Source: Aaosphaeria pasadenensis
Lineage: Eukaryota; Ascomycota; Dothideomycetes; Pleosporales
Direction: 5' to 3'
Assembly: GCA_022813625.1 (NCBI GenBank)
Contig: JAKLMB010000045.1
Span: forward strand, 1 to 64,000
DNA length: 64,000 bases
Below are positions 11,390 to 22,391 of the stretch, piece after piece. Position 1 is the stretch's first letter. The number at the start of each line of letters is the position of its first letter. The notes beneath the pieces are model-generated. The model did no database searches, had not been told where the DNA came from, and saw nothing but the letters and a program-made list of their open reading frames with translations. The position numbers and the translations under genes are program-made.

Positions 11390-12519
11390 ATCAATCAATC
11401 AGTCAATATACAAATCAAACAATCAATTCATTCCAACCCCCCGTTCGGAAAATCCAGTGACTCACCACCCCCCTGTCACTTAAAGACAGCGACGAAGACA
11501 AGACTAGGAAATAGCATGTGCTTGTCCCTCTCCATCAACTAACCCCACTGAAAGAGACAGAAGGGGAGTGAACTTATATGACTGCGAGCATACATCAATG
11601 GTAGAGATGGCAGAAGATCACTTTCGATCTCTCGAGTACATATAGAGCGGATGAACAAGATGATAAGAGAGGTGGGATGACGGAGGACGTTTGAGTCAGG
11701 TATGTCAGGGCATTTCACGTGAAACGATTGCAATGGTTATGTGTGCACAACTGGAAGATCACGATGATAGATACGACTCCACGAGGAAGAATAAGGTACA
11801 TAGTCATTGGTTTCAATTGTCAATTCGTAGATAGCCTGAGCCAAAATCATTACATTAAGCGACTGTCCTTTTCATCCACCTCCCCCCCAACAAAAGGAAA
11901 AGTCCTCCAATAAGAAATAGGAAATCAATTACGGATGGAAAGTGGCACCAGGCGCGAGAGTACAATACAGTCTCGATCGCTATAGCCGCCCGGGTGTCGT
12001 TTGAAATTTTCTTCAACGCCTAGGGTAGTAGAATAGGAGCATAGGATTGTTGGAACCCCCCCCCCTCCGATGATGGTATGGTATGGTAGGGCACGAAGTA
12101 ATTCACCAGAAAAAAAGGACCGTTTGAAACCAGAACACCTGGGCAGGCAGCGCCCGCCCGCTCGAAAGCTCGCTGGAAAAACATGTGACATTAGGGTATC
12201 GATACAAGGAAAGTGATGCAATGCGGTGTATTGCAACGTATTGAGAGAAGGCTGTACGCAGGACTGCGTCGAGATGTGCTTGTGGCTTGTGCGGCTGGAT
12301 GGGGCAAGATACGGTGAAGTTGGGTATATACTGGAAGCCTGGAACAGGAATTTAAAGCCCCCGTTTGTCAGGCCGCGATAGGCAGCCGTGAGCGAGGAGT
12401 GGATGGAGGAGTGAGACAATATTTTCACGGCGTGATCGCACAGTCGGATGCCCGTCCTTGGGAACGACTGGAACGTTGTACGGATCGTTGAGCCCATTAT
12501 CCGCAGCGGAAGCACATCT
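11390..12519. other. Convergent intergenic region
   Basis: About 1.1 kb between the ends of the MOSC gene and a small unknown gene on the minus strand. It holds a homopolymeric C run near 12056-12067 and scattered short frames that do not resemble proteins. The minus-strand frame 11925-12710 overlaps the downstream gene in another frame and is a shadow. Confidence 0.55.
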
Positions 12520-13107
12520 CTACGACGCCTGCGGATCCTGTAAGGGATGCGCGTTGTCCACGGGGAACGTCGTCGAAGGGCTGACGTGCTGAGAGTTCTC
12601 GGGAGAGTTGTTGGGAGAATTACTAGGAGATATCGACTTCGAAACGATATATAGGTCGGGGAAGGAGTTGAACAGCAGTCGTTTCCAGTAGGCGGTGGAA
12701 GGGAGCCCAACGTTGGCGAGAGAGGACTTCAGTGCCGGCTTCTCGGCGTACTTCTTTTGGTCCTCAGGCATCATGAGATCCTCGCCGAAGACCTCTAACC
12801 TGCTGTTGCCTCTCGGGATGGGCTTCTTGGTGACGCGCATATACTCTAGGTTGGGATCTGTACGGGCGGGTGCCCTCAAAGTCAGAAGGTGAACAATGGT
12901 ACATCAACCATGGGCGGTGGTGATATTGGTGGGTAACATACCGTGGTCTAAAGCCTTACACAGATCATGCTGTGACGACACCTCGAGCGCTTTTGAGCCC
13001 GAGCGATACTTGTAAACCAATATTTTGGATGTGTCGTCCTCGTCTAGACCGAACAGCGAGCTCGCCTTTGACGAGGACGTGGAGGAACTTTTCCAAGTCA
13101 TGGTCAT
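12520..13107 (-). CDS. Small conserved-looking fungal protein, function unknown
   Basis: A 167-residue protein I do not recognise. Minus-strand exons are 13107-12942 and 12857-12520; the 84-nt intron has a GTATGT donor and a TACAG acceptor and restores an Asp codon. The start could also be two codons later (13101). The first part is Ser-rich with SLFGLDEDDTSKILVYKYRSG, followed by a charged, ordered-looking core with MRVTKKPIPRGNSRLEVFGE and AYWKRLLFNSFPDLYIVSKS. The tail has three S-P pairs, possible phosphorylation sites. No signal peptide or membrane helix is visible. A clean intron with restored frame and consistent codon use argue it is real. Confidence 0.75.
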
Positions 13108-13445
13108 GAGTGTACTGTGGTTGAGATAGTGACTATTGCGACGGTGACGGTGGACGGTGACGATGGTGGAGATGTGATAGCGATGAGTTGACCGAAAGCA
13201 ATGGACGGGGGCTGAAACGGAGGTTACGTAGGGCGTGGGTTCGGTGTGCGGGCGTGGAATATATTTGTGGATGTCGGGAACGTTCTGTTTGGATTGCGAA
13301 TTCACGGACAATAGTTCTTTGCCTGCGTTTGTATATGGGCGGCGGAAGGTGGCAGAGCAAGCGAAGTCTGGTGATGAAGGGAGAATGGAAACGGCGAGAA
13401 GATGGCGGCGTGAGCGGACGGAGTTAGTTAGAGTTATGGTAGGGT

Positions 13446-13480
13446 AAGGCAAGGCAAGGCAAGGCAAGGCAAGGCAAGGC
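13446..13480. repeat. AAGGC pentanucleotide microsatellite
   Basis: Seven perfect AAGGC units in a row, followed by a one-base-expanded eighth (AAAGGC). It lies about 340 bases upstream of the start codon of the small unknown gene. Confidence 0.95.
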
Positions 13481-14230
13481 AAAGGCGATGTTGAGGCAAG
13501 CGGAGGACGTGGAGTGGAGTGGAGTGAGAATCCTGATTCAGAGTCTGGCTTGCTGAAAGAACAGCAGAGCGTCACGATTGAGGCGCAATGACTTGACTAA
13601 GAGTTTGTGTCGCAAGGGATGAATGAATAATGGAATGGTTGGATGATGATGAATGGATGGAGGAATGGAACGCATTGGGCGTGGAATTGTTGACCAATGG
13701 GAGAACTGTATTGATCGGTGGATTTGTGACACGACCATCCAATCACAGTTAGGTTAAGACGAGAAAAGGCCAGTCCAGACGGCGGAGACGCGGAGACGTT
13801 GACGAATGACGTGAATGGTGGCTTGGGGCAGTATTGTGGCTGGTGATGATAAATGTCATCTTCGGCATTCACCGATGGGGCTATGTAGGACGACGAGATG
13901 ATCGATTATCACGATCATTATGATTAATTCTTTCTCATTCCACTCCTTTTCAAGTAAGTAATCAAACATGATAGATGTTTCTGCCCTGCCTGTACCCTTA
14001 GGCTCTACCTCTGCCTTTCATGCTGACACTTGAGGTTGTGATGAAGCCAAATTGGGGAATAATGGAGGTGAAAAGTAAGCAGGAGAAGATGACCTTCCGT
14101 GTGACAGACAGAACGTGACGGATCAATCTAGAAGGGCAGGTAAGCAGATCCAGGCATATCTTCCCACGGCCTACTGCGGTACTACCTACGAGGTACCTAC
14201 CTACACAAGATCTAGTCACTCTGTGGTCTG

Positions 14231-14750
14231 TACGGAGTACGGACGACACCGTAACTACTCCAGAGGAGGTTCCCAGTGGGCTCCAGCCTTGCGTGATAAC
14301 AACCCACAATATTTCCCTCGCAATGTAACGATCTCTATTGGCCTCATGTCCATCAAAGGCAGGTAAATAGAGGTTATGTCACGCAAGGGGTAACGTAACA
14401 TCTACCGAGTACTGATGTATGGTACCGGATGACTGTCGATGTCAGGAGTCACCAGTCACCCATCATTGAGTCGGGCGAGCGATCGACTCTTTATACGGAG
14501 TACTGGTGCAGATGACTCTTCTCTTCATCCATAGTCATACTATTCCGTAACTGATCGGTAAATACATCATGGGTCTTGTGATGAGCACTGCCGCCGTGGG
14601 TAATTAGAATTTTGGCAAGGGAAATGTTCAGGATCACTCACAAACCTGAGGCAGAAAATATCCTACGACCACCTTGCGTTTGCTGCTGCCTACAGAAAGT
14701 ATGAGTCTGTTGGCTTGATGATTAGGGTTTCAACAATAATGTACGGAGTA
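14231..14750. promoter_or_regulatory. Cluster of three TACGGAGTA sites
   Basis: Exact TACGGAGTA at 14231-14239, 14494-14502 and 14742-14750, all in the same orientation. A fourth copy, inverted, is at 15483-15491. They lie 1.2-1.7 kb upstream of the second patatin gene. Whether this nonamer is a protein-binding site or a remnant of a small repeat cannot be told here. Confidence 0.4.
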
Positions 14751-15921
14751 TGGAGCACTGTGTCCCTAAGTAAATGCTCGTAGTACACACTAAGGCGGCT
14801 ACAAACCGTGGTTATGCGGCGGGTTGAACCGATTGCCGCTGATGGGTCCGCCGCCCCCTTCTAATGATCGCTTGTGAGATGCGGGAGCGGGATGATCTCA
14901 TCACTTAAAATCCCCCAGTTGCGTAGCACAATACTACGACTCCCCTGAAACCTCCTACGATATCTGACTACCTAGGTATCTGTTATGGAATAGATGGACA
15001 AGGTTTGCTTAGAATTGGAATGGATGTCTGAGAAAACGGTCACCAACCCCAAGGCATGCACTAAGATACCTGTCTGTAACCCATAGCACCATCATGAAAG
15101 CAAGCTGTACGGGTATCTATACCTACACTTGGACTAGTCGAGGAAGACACTCGTAGAAACGAAAAGCCATTTATATCATTGCGAATTTGCGAAACATAGG
15201 CTGGCGCATTGTGGCGGAGTTCGAAGACGAAAACCGAAAAGCGACAAGACTCAACCACCAACCTCCACAGTATGCGCAAATGCTGAACTGCAAATGCACT
15301 GCGCATCTTTTGCAGACCCATACTCAGCTCACCGCCGGACCAATAGAATAAAGTGAAAGAAGGGGCAGAGGCGTCGGTGAACCAATTAGGGGGTGAGTTA
15401 TGCTTCTTCCCTCTATGCTTCTGCCTCGAGTTGGCGTCCTGGACCCCAAAGTTTCCCATTAAATGATTATATTGCAAAACAATACTCCGTAATGTGGGAG
15501 TGAAGGGATCTTCAAGGAGGGATGAGAGAGAGGGCACTGCAACGCGCTCTTCTTTCCGACTACTCTACTACTCTACTCCTCTTCCCATCACTTTCTCTCC
15601 GCGATCAACCAGCAGCCACTCCCGCCCTCTCCCACTACACCTCGCCCTTCTTTGCTAGTCTATTACAGCCTGCCCCGTGAGGCTCTCGCATCTCCAGTGT
15701 CATTGTTATTTCCAGCCTGTTCCCCCCCCTACCTAGCCTTCGTCACCAACCTTACCCTTCCTTCACTTGCTTGTTTGCTTGCAACTTAATGTCACCCTTC
15801 CTATAGTAGTCGCAGCAGCAGCACATACGCCCTAATCTGCCGCGAGCACCCTCGCAAATCAAACGCCCTGAATTTCGCAAACATCATAGACAAATAACTA
15901 ACAACCACCGCGCCGCCCAAG

Positions 15922-17896
15922 ATGTCTGGCCTGCTCGAACCCCCCACCGATTCGCCGTCGCGGCCGCTCTCCATCATGACCACGGCCACGTCGGCCACGA
16001 CAGCTACGGCGGCAGACAAGACTGGAGCTACGTGGGCGAGGACAGTCACAGAGGAGAATGCATGGGATGATCTCATATTAACGCTGGGTACGTGCCTTCG
16101 ACGTCGCGAATTTGCTGGCCCTGGGTGGTGCCAGCGTAGTCTCTGCAACATATCGAAGCCTGTCTTGATGCGCAGAGTTACGTTTGGTGTCGCTGCGAAA
16201 ATACACTTTTGTCTGGGCTTGAACTATTCATGAGGAAACACCAGCGTAGGGTCTACAATGCATTCAAGCCAGTCTTGGTGATTGGGCTTGCGTTTGGTGT
16301 CGCCTCAAGAATACATGATGGTCTAGTTTTAAACCGTCTATTGGCAGTACCAGCGTAGCCTCTACAACGCATCCAAGCCTGTCTTGATGATTGGACCTAC
16401 GCTTGGTGTGTCCGCGAAAATGCATCATTGTTCGTTTAAACTGTTTATGAGTATGTACTAACTAGACTACAGATGGCGGAGGTATCAGAGGCTACGCCAG
16501 CCTTCTCATTCTACAACGCCTGGTGCATGAGATCGTCGTTTGGGAGAATCGACTCCAGGAACAGGAGGGACCAGTTAAAGGCAGCACGCGGCACACTTTC
16601 AACGAGGACGAAATATTACTATGCCACTACTTCGATTATATGTACGGAACGAGCACGGGAGGACTGATATCGGTGATGCTGGCGCGATTGCGCATGACGG
16701 TGCCACAATGCTTGGAGATATACAGACAAGTCGGGGAGGATTTATTTGGACACCGGAGGAATGTCTTGCCATTGGCGACAAAGTACCACCACAAACCCCT
16801 GGAGAAAGCGGTGCAAAGGATAGTGAGGGAGTTCTGCAAGCATCATACCGATTGCGACGGGCACGACTGGCATCCATGGCAGGGAGAAGAGGCTGGTTCG
16901 GGCCCAATGGTCCTCACCGAGAGAATATGCCAATCGATATGTCTCACCGCGACCCACTCCGGCCAAATTGTTGAAGCACATCTTCTGCGGACCTACGACC
17001 ACCGATACGATCCCAACATCGCTCCAATGTGGGTTACTCCATACAACGAAGGCGCGGACAAACTCAGGATCTGGGAAGTCACTCGAGCCACATCAGCTGC
17101 GCCATTCTTCTTCGAGATGCTAGAGGCAGATTTCGGGGGCAAGAATAAGATGCAATTCAAAGACGGCGGCATTCGAGAAAACAATCCGTCGTATGCTGCC
17201 TATAGCGAGCATGCATCTCTAAAGGGCGACGAGCATGAACCTGCGCTCCTACTCTCTATCGGTACCGGACGTCCGGATATGTCGAACAACGATGGTTTTG
17301 CAGCAGCTTGGCCAGGACCTTTTAGCAAGATGTCGCTGGTGAAGAAGTGGTCGAACAAAATGGCCGTCTTTAAGAATTTGCTGATCAAGTACACGGAAGG
17401 CGAGAAGCTTCACCAAACGATGAGGGCTATCGCCAGAGGAGAGCATCGTTGGTATAAGAGATTGAACGTCGACGATGGTCTTCAGGATATGAAGCTTGAT
17501 GATTGGGAAAAGGGTCCGTGGAAGAATCCACAGACTGGGGAGCAAAAGGAGGTTTCTGGCGGCAACACACTTTCGAGGATGGAAGAGGCTACCAACAAGT
17601 ACTTGACCAGAGACGAAGCCTTGCGAGCACTACAGGAGTATGCACCACCAAAAGTGGTCCTGCAACAAGTAGCAGAACGACTTGTACGCCATAGGAGAGC
17701 ACGCGAAGCCACCAAGGACAGCGATCCAAAGCGATGGCAGACACATATGGGGCAGTGGCTTACGGGAAGTCTGAAGGACGAAGATGCTATGGTTGTCCCA
17801 AAACCCCCCAAGACCAAAGACTCCAAGCTACAAGCGCCCTCTGGCAAACAAAAGACTCCTTCGACAAGCCAAGGAGCCAATGGTCCCAAGCCATAA
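15922..17896 (+). CDS. Patatin-like phospholipase with intact catalytic dyad
   Basis: A 529-residue patatin-domain acylhydrolase, probably acting on phospholipids or acylglycerols. Exons are 15922-16087 and 16473-17896; the join restores the Asp of DGGGIRG (residues 56-62). The nucleophile elbow GTSTGG is at 114-119 with serine 116, and the dyad aspartate is in DGG at 286-288. The last 170 residues carry a charged region and a Lys/Pro/Ser-rich tail ending GANGPKP. No signal peptide is visible; the N-terminus is Ser/Thr/Ala-rich and probably disordered. The intron is 385 nt, about five times the local norm, and holds three tandem repeats. The gene is paralogous to the serine-less patatin at 5.6-7.6 kb, with similar blocks after the elbow (GGLI-x-MLGRLR against GGLI-x-VMLARLRM). 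The start codon has a good context (CAAGATGTC). Confidence 0.93.
16131..16453 (+). repeat. Three ~110-bp tandem repeats filling an intron
   Basis: Units begin at 16131, 16241 and 16350, each with CCAGCGTAG, then a CT(G/A)CAA block, AAGCC-GTCTT and a (T/C)TTGGTGT block. Spacing is 110 and 109 bases. They fill the intron of the intact patatin gene from just after the donor region to just before the branch-site-like TACTAAC at 16457. The copies differ at many positions, so the expansion is not recent. They do not continue any coding frame across the intron. Confidence 0.9.
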
Positions 17897-18734
17897 GCTT
17901 CTCTGGACCTGGCGTTTATCTGCACAGCAATTCCAATGATCAGCACGCAACTGAATCCTATACCATGGGGTCATTTGGTCAGCTTCACAGCACTTTCATT
18001 TTCGGCATCTACATCACCTGTACATCAGCATCGGCGCCCGCGGCATATACCATTACATTCGATTTCTCAACATTCCTCAAGCATGATTTTGCATAGCCAA
18101 GCATTTCTTTCACCTTGCATGCACCTGGCATCGTTTAGCGACCATCACAACAAATTCTCTGGCGAATGAATACGGCGTTCAAAGGTCTTCTTATTTCTAC
18201 TTTTCACGGGAGACATAGTAAGGGAGAAAGGGAAGAAAGTGTTATACTGTAATTTTAGGTTCAAGATGATGGGTTTCTGGAGAATATGGAGAGAGATTGG
18301 TAGCATGGAGGAGATACAATTTCGATTCATGTCACATTCATGATTGTTTCATCTATACTAAAGGGCTTGTGACGAGCTCTTGCGCCTCTTGTGATGTATT
18401 CGTTTAGTGAACGGCCAACATGGGCAATGTTATTGCATGATGTACAACCAACCTTCTACAGTCAATGAACCTACCACCAGCGAATCGATCTTTGTGTATT
18501 GTAGTTGATCCTTTCCTCCGTGCCTACGTAATACCTGCAGCCGACACATAGGTTATTATTCTACTTGTATCCTGCCTTCGTTGTATCGTCCACCACTTCA
18601 CTTCGCAGACACATACGCGAGACAGTTCAAACCAACGGACATGTACATGTATCTATATCGTGAATCTAACGCATCCCCCCTCCCCCTTCCCTCTCATTCT
18701 TTCCCTCCCCTACTCCACACTCCTCTCTCCCCCT
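17897..18734. other. Convergent intergenic region
   Basis: About 840 bases between the ends of the second patatin gene and the CinA-like gene. The first part is the presumed patatin 3' UTR. From 18670 to 18735 it is C/T-rich, which is the 3' flank of the minus-strand gene. No gene was recognised. Confidence 0.55.
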
Positions 18735-19346
18735 CTACACCACCCCCTTAATAACATCCCTAAGCAACCCCAACGCCTCCCCCGCAAACCCCACCATATT
18801 CCCCTCCCTCTCCCCGCTCCCCGTCTCCACCTCCCGCGTGACCGTCTCGCCCCCCTCCCTACTAACAGCCAACGCAACATACCCCGGCCTCCTATTCCTC
18901 GCCTCGCCCCCCGTCGGCCCCGCGGTCCCAGACTCCCCTATCCCATACGTGCTCCCCAGCGTGCTTCGCGCGTGCTCCGCGAGCCCGGCTACGATCTCCG
19001 GCGTCGGGCCCGCGTAGGAGGATATGTGGGCGTCGGTCCAGCCGCCGAAGGCGAGGCGCGAGGGGAGGGTGTAGAGGGTTAGGCCGCCGGCGTAGTAGGA
19101 TGATGCGCCGGGGTAGGAGAGGAGGGATGCGGAGATGAGGCCGCCTGCTGCCTGTTTGTTTGATGTTGTCAGAGTCTTTGCGTGGTTTTATGGATGGGGA
19201 ATTGGAGGGAGGAGGGAAGAAGGGAGGGTTACGGTTTCGGCTACGCAGACGGTTTCTTTGCGGTCTTTGAGGAGGGTTGCGATTTCTTCGATTAGGGGGC
19301 GGAGTTCGGGTGGGGGGAAGGAGGACAGTGGGTTTGGGGTTGTCAT
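18735..19346 (-). CDS. CinA C-terminal-domain protein (NMN deamidase-like)
   Basis: A 176-residue stand-alone CinA-C domain. In bacteria this family (PncC) deamidates nicotinamide mononucleotide. Minus-strand exons are 19346-19233 and 19151-18735, phase 0. The signature reads CVAETAAGGLISASLLSYPG, followed by YYAGGLTLYTLPSR and GIGESGTAGPTGG, the family's glycine-rich loop. Bacterial enzymes have AES-x-TGG at the first block and a Tyr...Lys at the second. Here the serine is threonine (ACC) and the lysine position reads arginine, so bacterial activity should not be assumed. I recall that fungal members look similar, but could not check. The intron falls exactly after the AET codons. The gene is extremely GC-rich in its second exon. 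Confidence 0.85.
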
Positions 19347-19840
19347 TGTGCTTTCTGTTTTGTTTGACTGTTGTGTTTGAGGTTGGAAGGTGTTTAAGTC
19401 CTTTGCCCTGGAGATTGGTGTGCTTGTTTGTTTGTTGAGTTAGTGAGGGAATTGGGGAAGTATGAAGTGTGGTATGATCAATTTTTGCACTTTGGGGGAT
19501 GCAGATTAGGAAGATTAGATAGTTATGGCTTTTCTGACAAATGTAGCTCAGGTTGGGCCGAGGATGTACGTTAGAATGGGGAACAGAGCCCTTTTGTCGT
19601 TGAAGCAGCGGAGGTGGTGCTGTTGGGTTAGTGACGCAATGTGGGGTAGCTACAGTACGGAGCTGTCTTTGGAGCACCCTAGATTGTTCATGTTTCACAA
19701 GCTGTTTCCCGCAGCAGTTGTTTGACTCAAATCACTGGTAGAGATAGCGTAACTGATGTATATAGTCATAGCCGACTCATTTTGATCATTATATTTCCTA
19801 TCTATACATCCCGAATGATCGGATATACCAAAACTCCAAT
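19347..19840. other. Intergenic region, CinA-like promoter
   Basis: About 490 bases upstream of the minus-strand CinA-like gene and downstream of the minus-strand pyrophosphatase gene. It would carry the CinA-like promoter and the pyrophosphatase 3' UTR. A near-copy of the recurrent nonamer (TACGGAGCT) lies at 19656. No reading frame is supported. Confidence 0.5.
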
Positions 19841-20921
19841 CTATGAGCTAGCCGGGAGCTGGATCAAGTTCTTGTTTGCATCGAGATAGTACCAGTGGTC
19901 GTACTGCTCGGGTCTGGGAGCCGCGTCCTTGACCTTGCTCTTCTTGGGGACGTCGTACTTCTTGTGTGCGTCCTTGCAGCTCACCCAGCTCTTGAGGTCA
20001 GGGTTGCTGGTCTGCTCGATCCTGATCTTTCCTGGGTCCTCCTTTCCGCTGACGAGATCCTGCCAGTACCTGTTGCTCTCCTCGATGGTCTCGACGATGA
20101 AGCTGGCGTCTTGCCATTTGTCGCCGATGATGGGGTTGACGGGGTCTCCGCGGGGCACCTTGTAGTAGGTGAACCAGTCGTAGACCTGCTGGGTGAGGTT
20201 GGGACGGTACTTCTCGAGGTCCTTGAAGTCGTTGACGAGGGGAGCGAGGGGGTTGTTCACGTCAATGGCGAGGACCTTCCAGTCCGTCTCCTCGCTGTCG
20301 GCCATGGCGATGCCGCCGAGCACCTTGACCTTCCTGACCTGGCCAACGTATCCGTTGGTCTCGCTGATGTCGATGACGTCCATGGGGTCCTTGTCGCCGA
20401 CGAAGTTGGTGAAGTTGTGCTTCACGTTGGGGTTCTCCCAAGTCTGGGGGATCGAACCGTACAAGAAGGGGTAGCTCTTGTGGGGCCAGACGCTCTCGAC
20501 GAAACGGGGCTTCTCTTTCTTGTCGTCGTGGAAGATCGGGTTGAAAGGCTCAGGGCGACGGGTCTCGATCTTCGCGTCTGTCCAGCGGGGGATCTCGACG
20601 ACCATGGAGACGACGTTCTTGTTCTTCTCGTCGGGGTAGATGGGAACATCGTGCCAGAAGGAGATGACCTCTCCGTTCAACTCGAGCCAGATACGCCAGT
20701 CCTAAGTGCAAATGTGAGAAAGATATCATATTTGGAGTAAGATATGCATTGAGAGAACTTACAAGAGTGTTCCTGGCACCAATCTCACGAAGGCTGAGCT
20801 TTTCATAGTCGAAAGTAGCACACTCCTTGGGAACCTTGGGAGGCTTGTCCTTCGACGGGGCGGGAGTTGCAGCGACTGCAGCAGCGCACGCGAGCGTGAA
20901 AAGAATGTTCTTTGCAACCAT
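19841..20921 (-). CDS. Secreted family I inorganic pyrophosphatase
   Basis: A 339-residue soluble-type inorganic pyrophosphatase that hydrolyses diphosphate to two phosphates. Minus-strand exons are 20921-20763 and 20701-19841, phase 0. Unlike cytosolic Ipp1 it begins with a signal-peptide-like segment (MVAKNILFTLACAAAVAATP), so it is probably secreted or vacuolar. An in-frame ATG 12 codons upstream (20957) would bury that signal, so I chose 20921. The family signature reads GDKDPMDV, with aspartates near 156, 158 and 161 spaced like the metal ligands of yeast Ipp1; the second signature residue is Lys rather than the usual small residue. DWRIWLELNGEVISFWHD opens the second exon. Two N-glycosylation sequons (NFT, NLT) fit secretion. 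Three CACGTG boxes upstream suggest phosphate-starvation control. Confidence 0.93.
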
Positions 20922-22391
20922 CTTGATTGTTTGAGATGTCTCTGAGCCCTGGTTCAAATCGTATTGATCATCCTCTTCTCTTTATACTTTCCTCCATCTC
21001 CCACCCTCTACACAAGGAGCGCGGCATCGAAATCCCATCCTATTTCCACAAAAGTGCTATATCCACCACACTTTCCTCATTCCGAACAACCCAGAATGAT
21101 AATCATGAAGCCGACTCTGCGTGCCAAGAGTCTCCTTCCCAATATAACCATCGCACACGTGAGTGTAGGAGTGCAATCCAGCTACTGAGAGCGCTCGAAG
21201 TAATACACGTGGGCTTGGGATGTCCTCTTCGGGGAAGGTGGAGTTCGCATCAATCAAGACGATGCTAGCAATTCCGTTGCTGGGCGCCTAGACGAGCTTG
21301 TAGACTAAACACTACAGAGGAAATCAGTGGATTACTTGTACGGGAAGTTTGTTGGACATAGTGGGACGCGGAAAATCGGCATTTTCGAGATGAAAGCCAT
21401 GCTAAGAGGGGAGAGAGATATTCAGCAATTGATGGATGTCTTTGCAGCCGTGTCGCTGGTTAGAGTTTCTCGAAGTACCCACGTGCGGACTTTGTTGAAT
21501 AGTTGTTCGTTCTTACAGAGCAACGCTATTTGCCTCAAGCGGACCCGCTTAGTCTATGCTCTCCGGCAGCGTCTGCCGAATAGGGCTGGCAGTATTATAT
21601 CACTCGAATGCATTGCTACGGTATTGTCCCTCCTAGGAGTAATTCTCACTGTTGCGGTTCATTAGTTGGCGCACAGACTATTCGCATAGTACGACGTATG
21701 CGGAGGATAAGAAAAGCGTCATAAAATCTGGTAGTTAAGGAAATTTGCTATTGTTCTTCATGCATTCCGCTAAGCCTCTCGCTGCTCGTCCGAACGAGAA
21801 ATTTTTCTTTCGCAGCCAAACGACAATATCTTGTTTCATTTCGCTGCCTGTTTATTGTAAGCTTTAGTCTCACTATTGTTCAATATTTGATCCTGTGTGC
21901 ATTGGCCTGGCGTTGTGGCTATGAGATTTAAGTCAACAGGCCAGCAACCCACATCATGTCATTTCCATTGACGGACAACTTACATTATTGTAGGAACAAA
22001 TGTACCCTAACGCAGTGTCACTCAACAGCAACAAGGCACCGGTGTGACTACAAATGGAGTTTTTGGTGACGGGCAAATCTGAGGGGCAAGGGCACTGAGC
22101 CATTGCTTCTTTTCTTGACTTGGAGGGTCAGAGCACATGTTTACGACAATAGAAGTGCTTTGATCAAAGTAAGAGCAAGGGAGAGCATAATATGGAAGTC
22201 AAGGTTGTAACTCGCTCTGTGCTCGCATGCATGAGCCACGATACTCCTTTGACTACAATACAACCCCTCATTCTTTGTTTGTAGGAGTCTCTTATCCCCA
22301 TCATTGATTAACCAAGTCTTCGTACTTCAGTCCATCACTTGACATATCTACTTGAAGTTTTGACCTCGACCCTCACCTAGCAAACGACATC
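20922..22391. other. Intergenic, divergent pyrophosphatase and RapZ-like promoters
   Basis: About 1.5 kb shared by two divergent genes. It holds the three CACGTG boxes described separately. A frame ending at 21665 (from ATG 21391, about 90 residues with a hydrophobic end) has no family resemblance and is left uncalled. The rest shows nothing recognised. Confidence 0.55.
21156..21485. promoter_or_regulatory. Three CACGTG (Pho-type) boxes upstream of pyrophosphatase
   Basis: CACGTG at 21156-21161, CACGTGGG at 21206-21213 and the reverse complement of CACGTGGG at 21478-21485. They lie 235, 285 and 557 bases from the pyrophosphatase start codon. Yeast Pho4 prefers CACGTGGG, and Neurospora NUC-1 binds CACGTG upstream of phosphatase genes. 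The spacing from the RapZ-like gene on the other side is 0.9-1.2 kb, so the pyrophosphatase is the likelier target. Confidence 0.55.

Larger units (their letters stand above)
13108..15921. other. Intergenic, divergent promoters with repeats and motif cluster
   Basis: About 2.8 kb between the small unknown gene and the second patatin gene. It contains an AAGGC microsatellite, three exact TACGGAGTA copies between 14231 and 14750, one TACTCCGTA at 15483-15491, and the palindrome TACCTAGGTA at 14969-14978. The frame 15061-15537 on the minus strand has no family resemblance. From about 15540 to 15790 the sequence is pyrimidine-rich, as expected for the promoter of the patatin gene at 15922. Confidence 0.6.

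Noticed and set aside
19895..20740. 281-codon plus-strand frame rich in Val, Leu and Asp
   Set aside because: Exact antisense shadow of the pyrophosphatase exon.
21391..21665. About 90-codon frame with hydrophobic end upstream of the pyrophosphatase
   Set aside because: No family resemblance, and it contains one of the CACGTG boxes; treated as promoter DNA.
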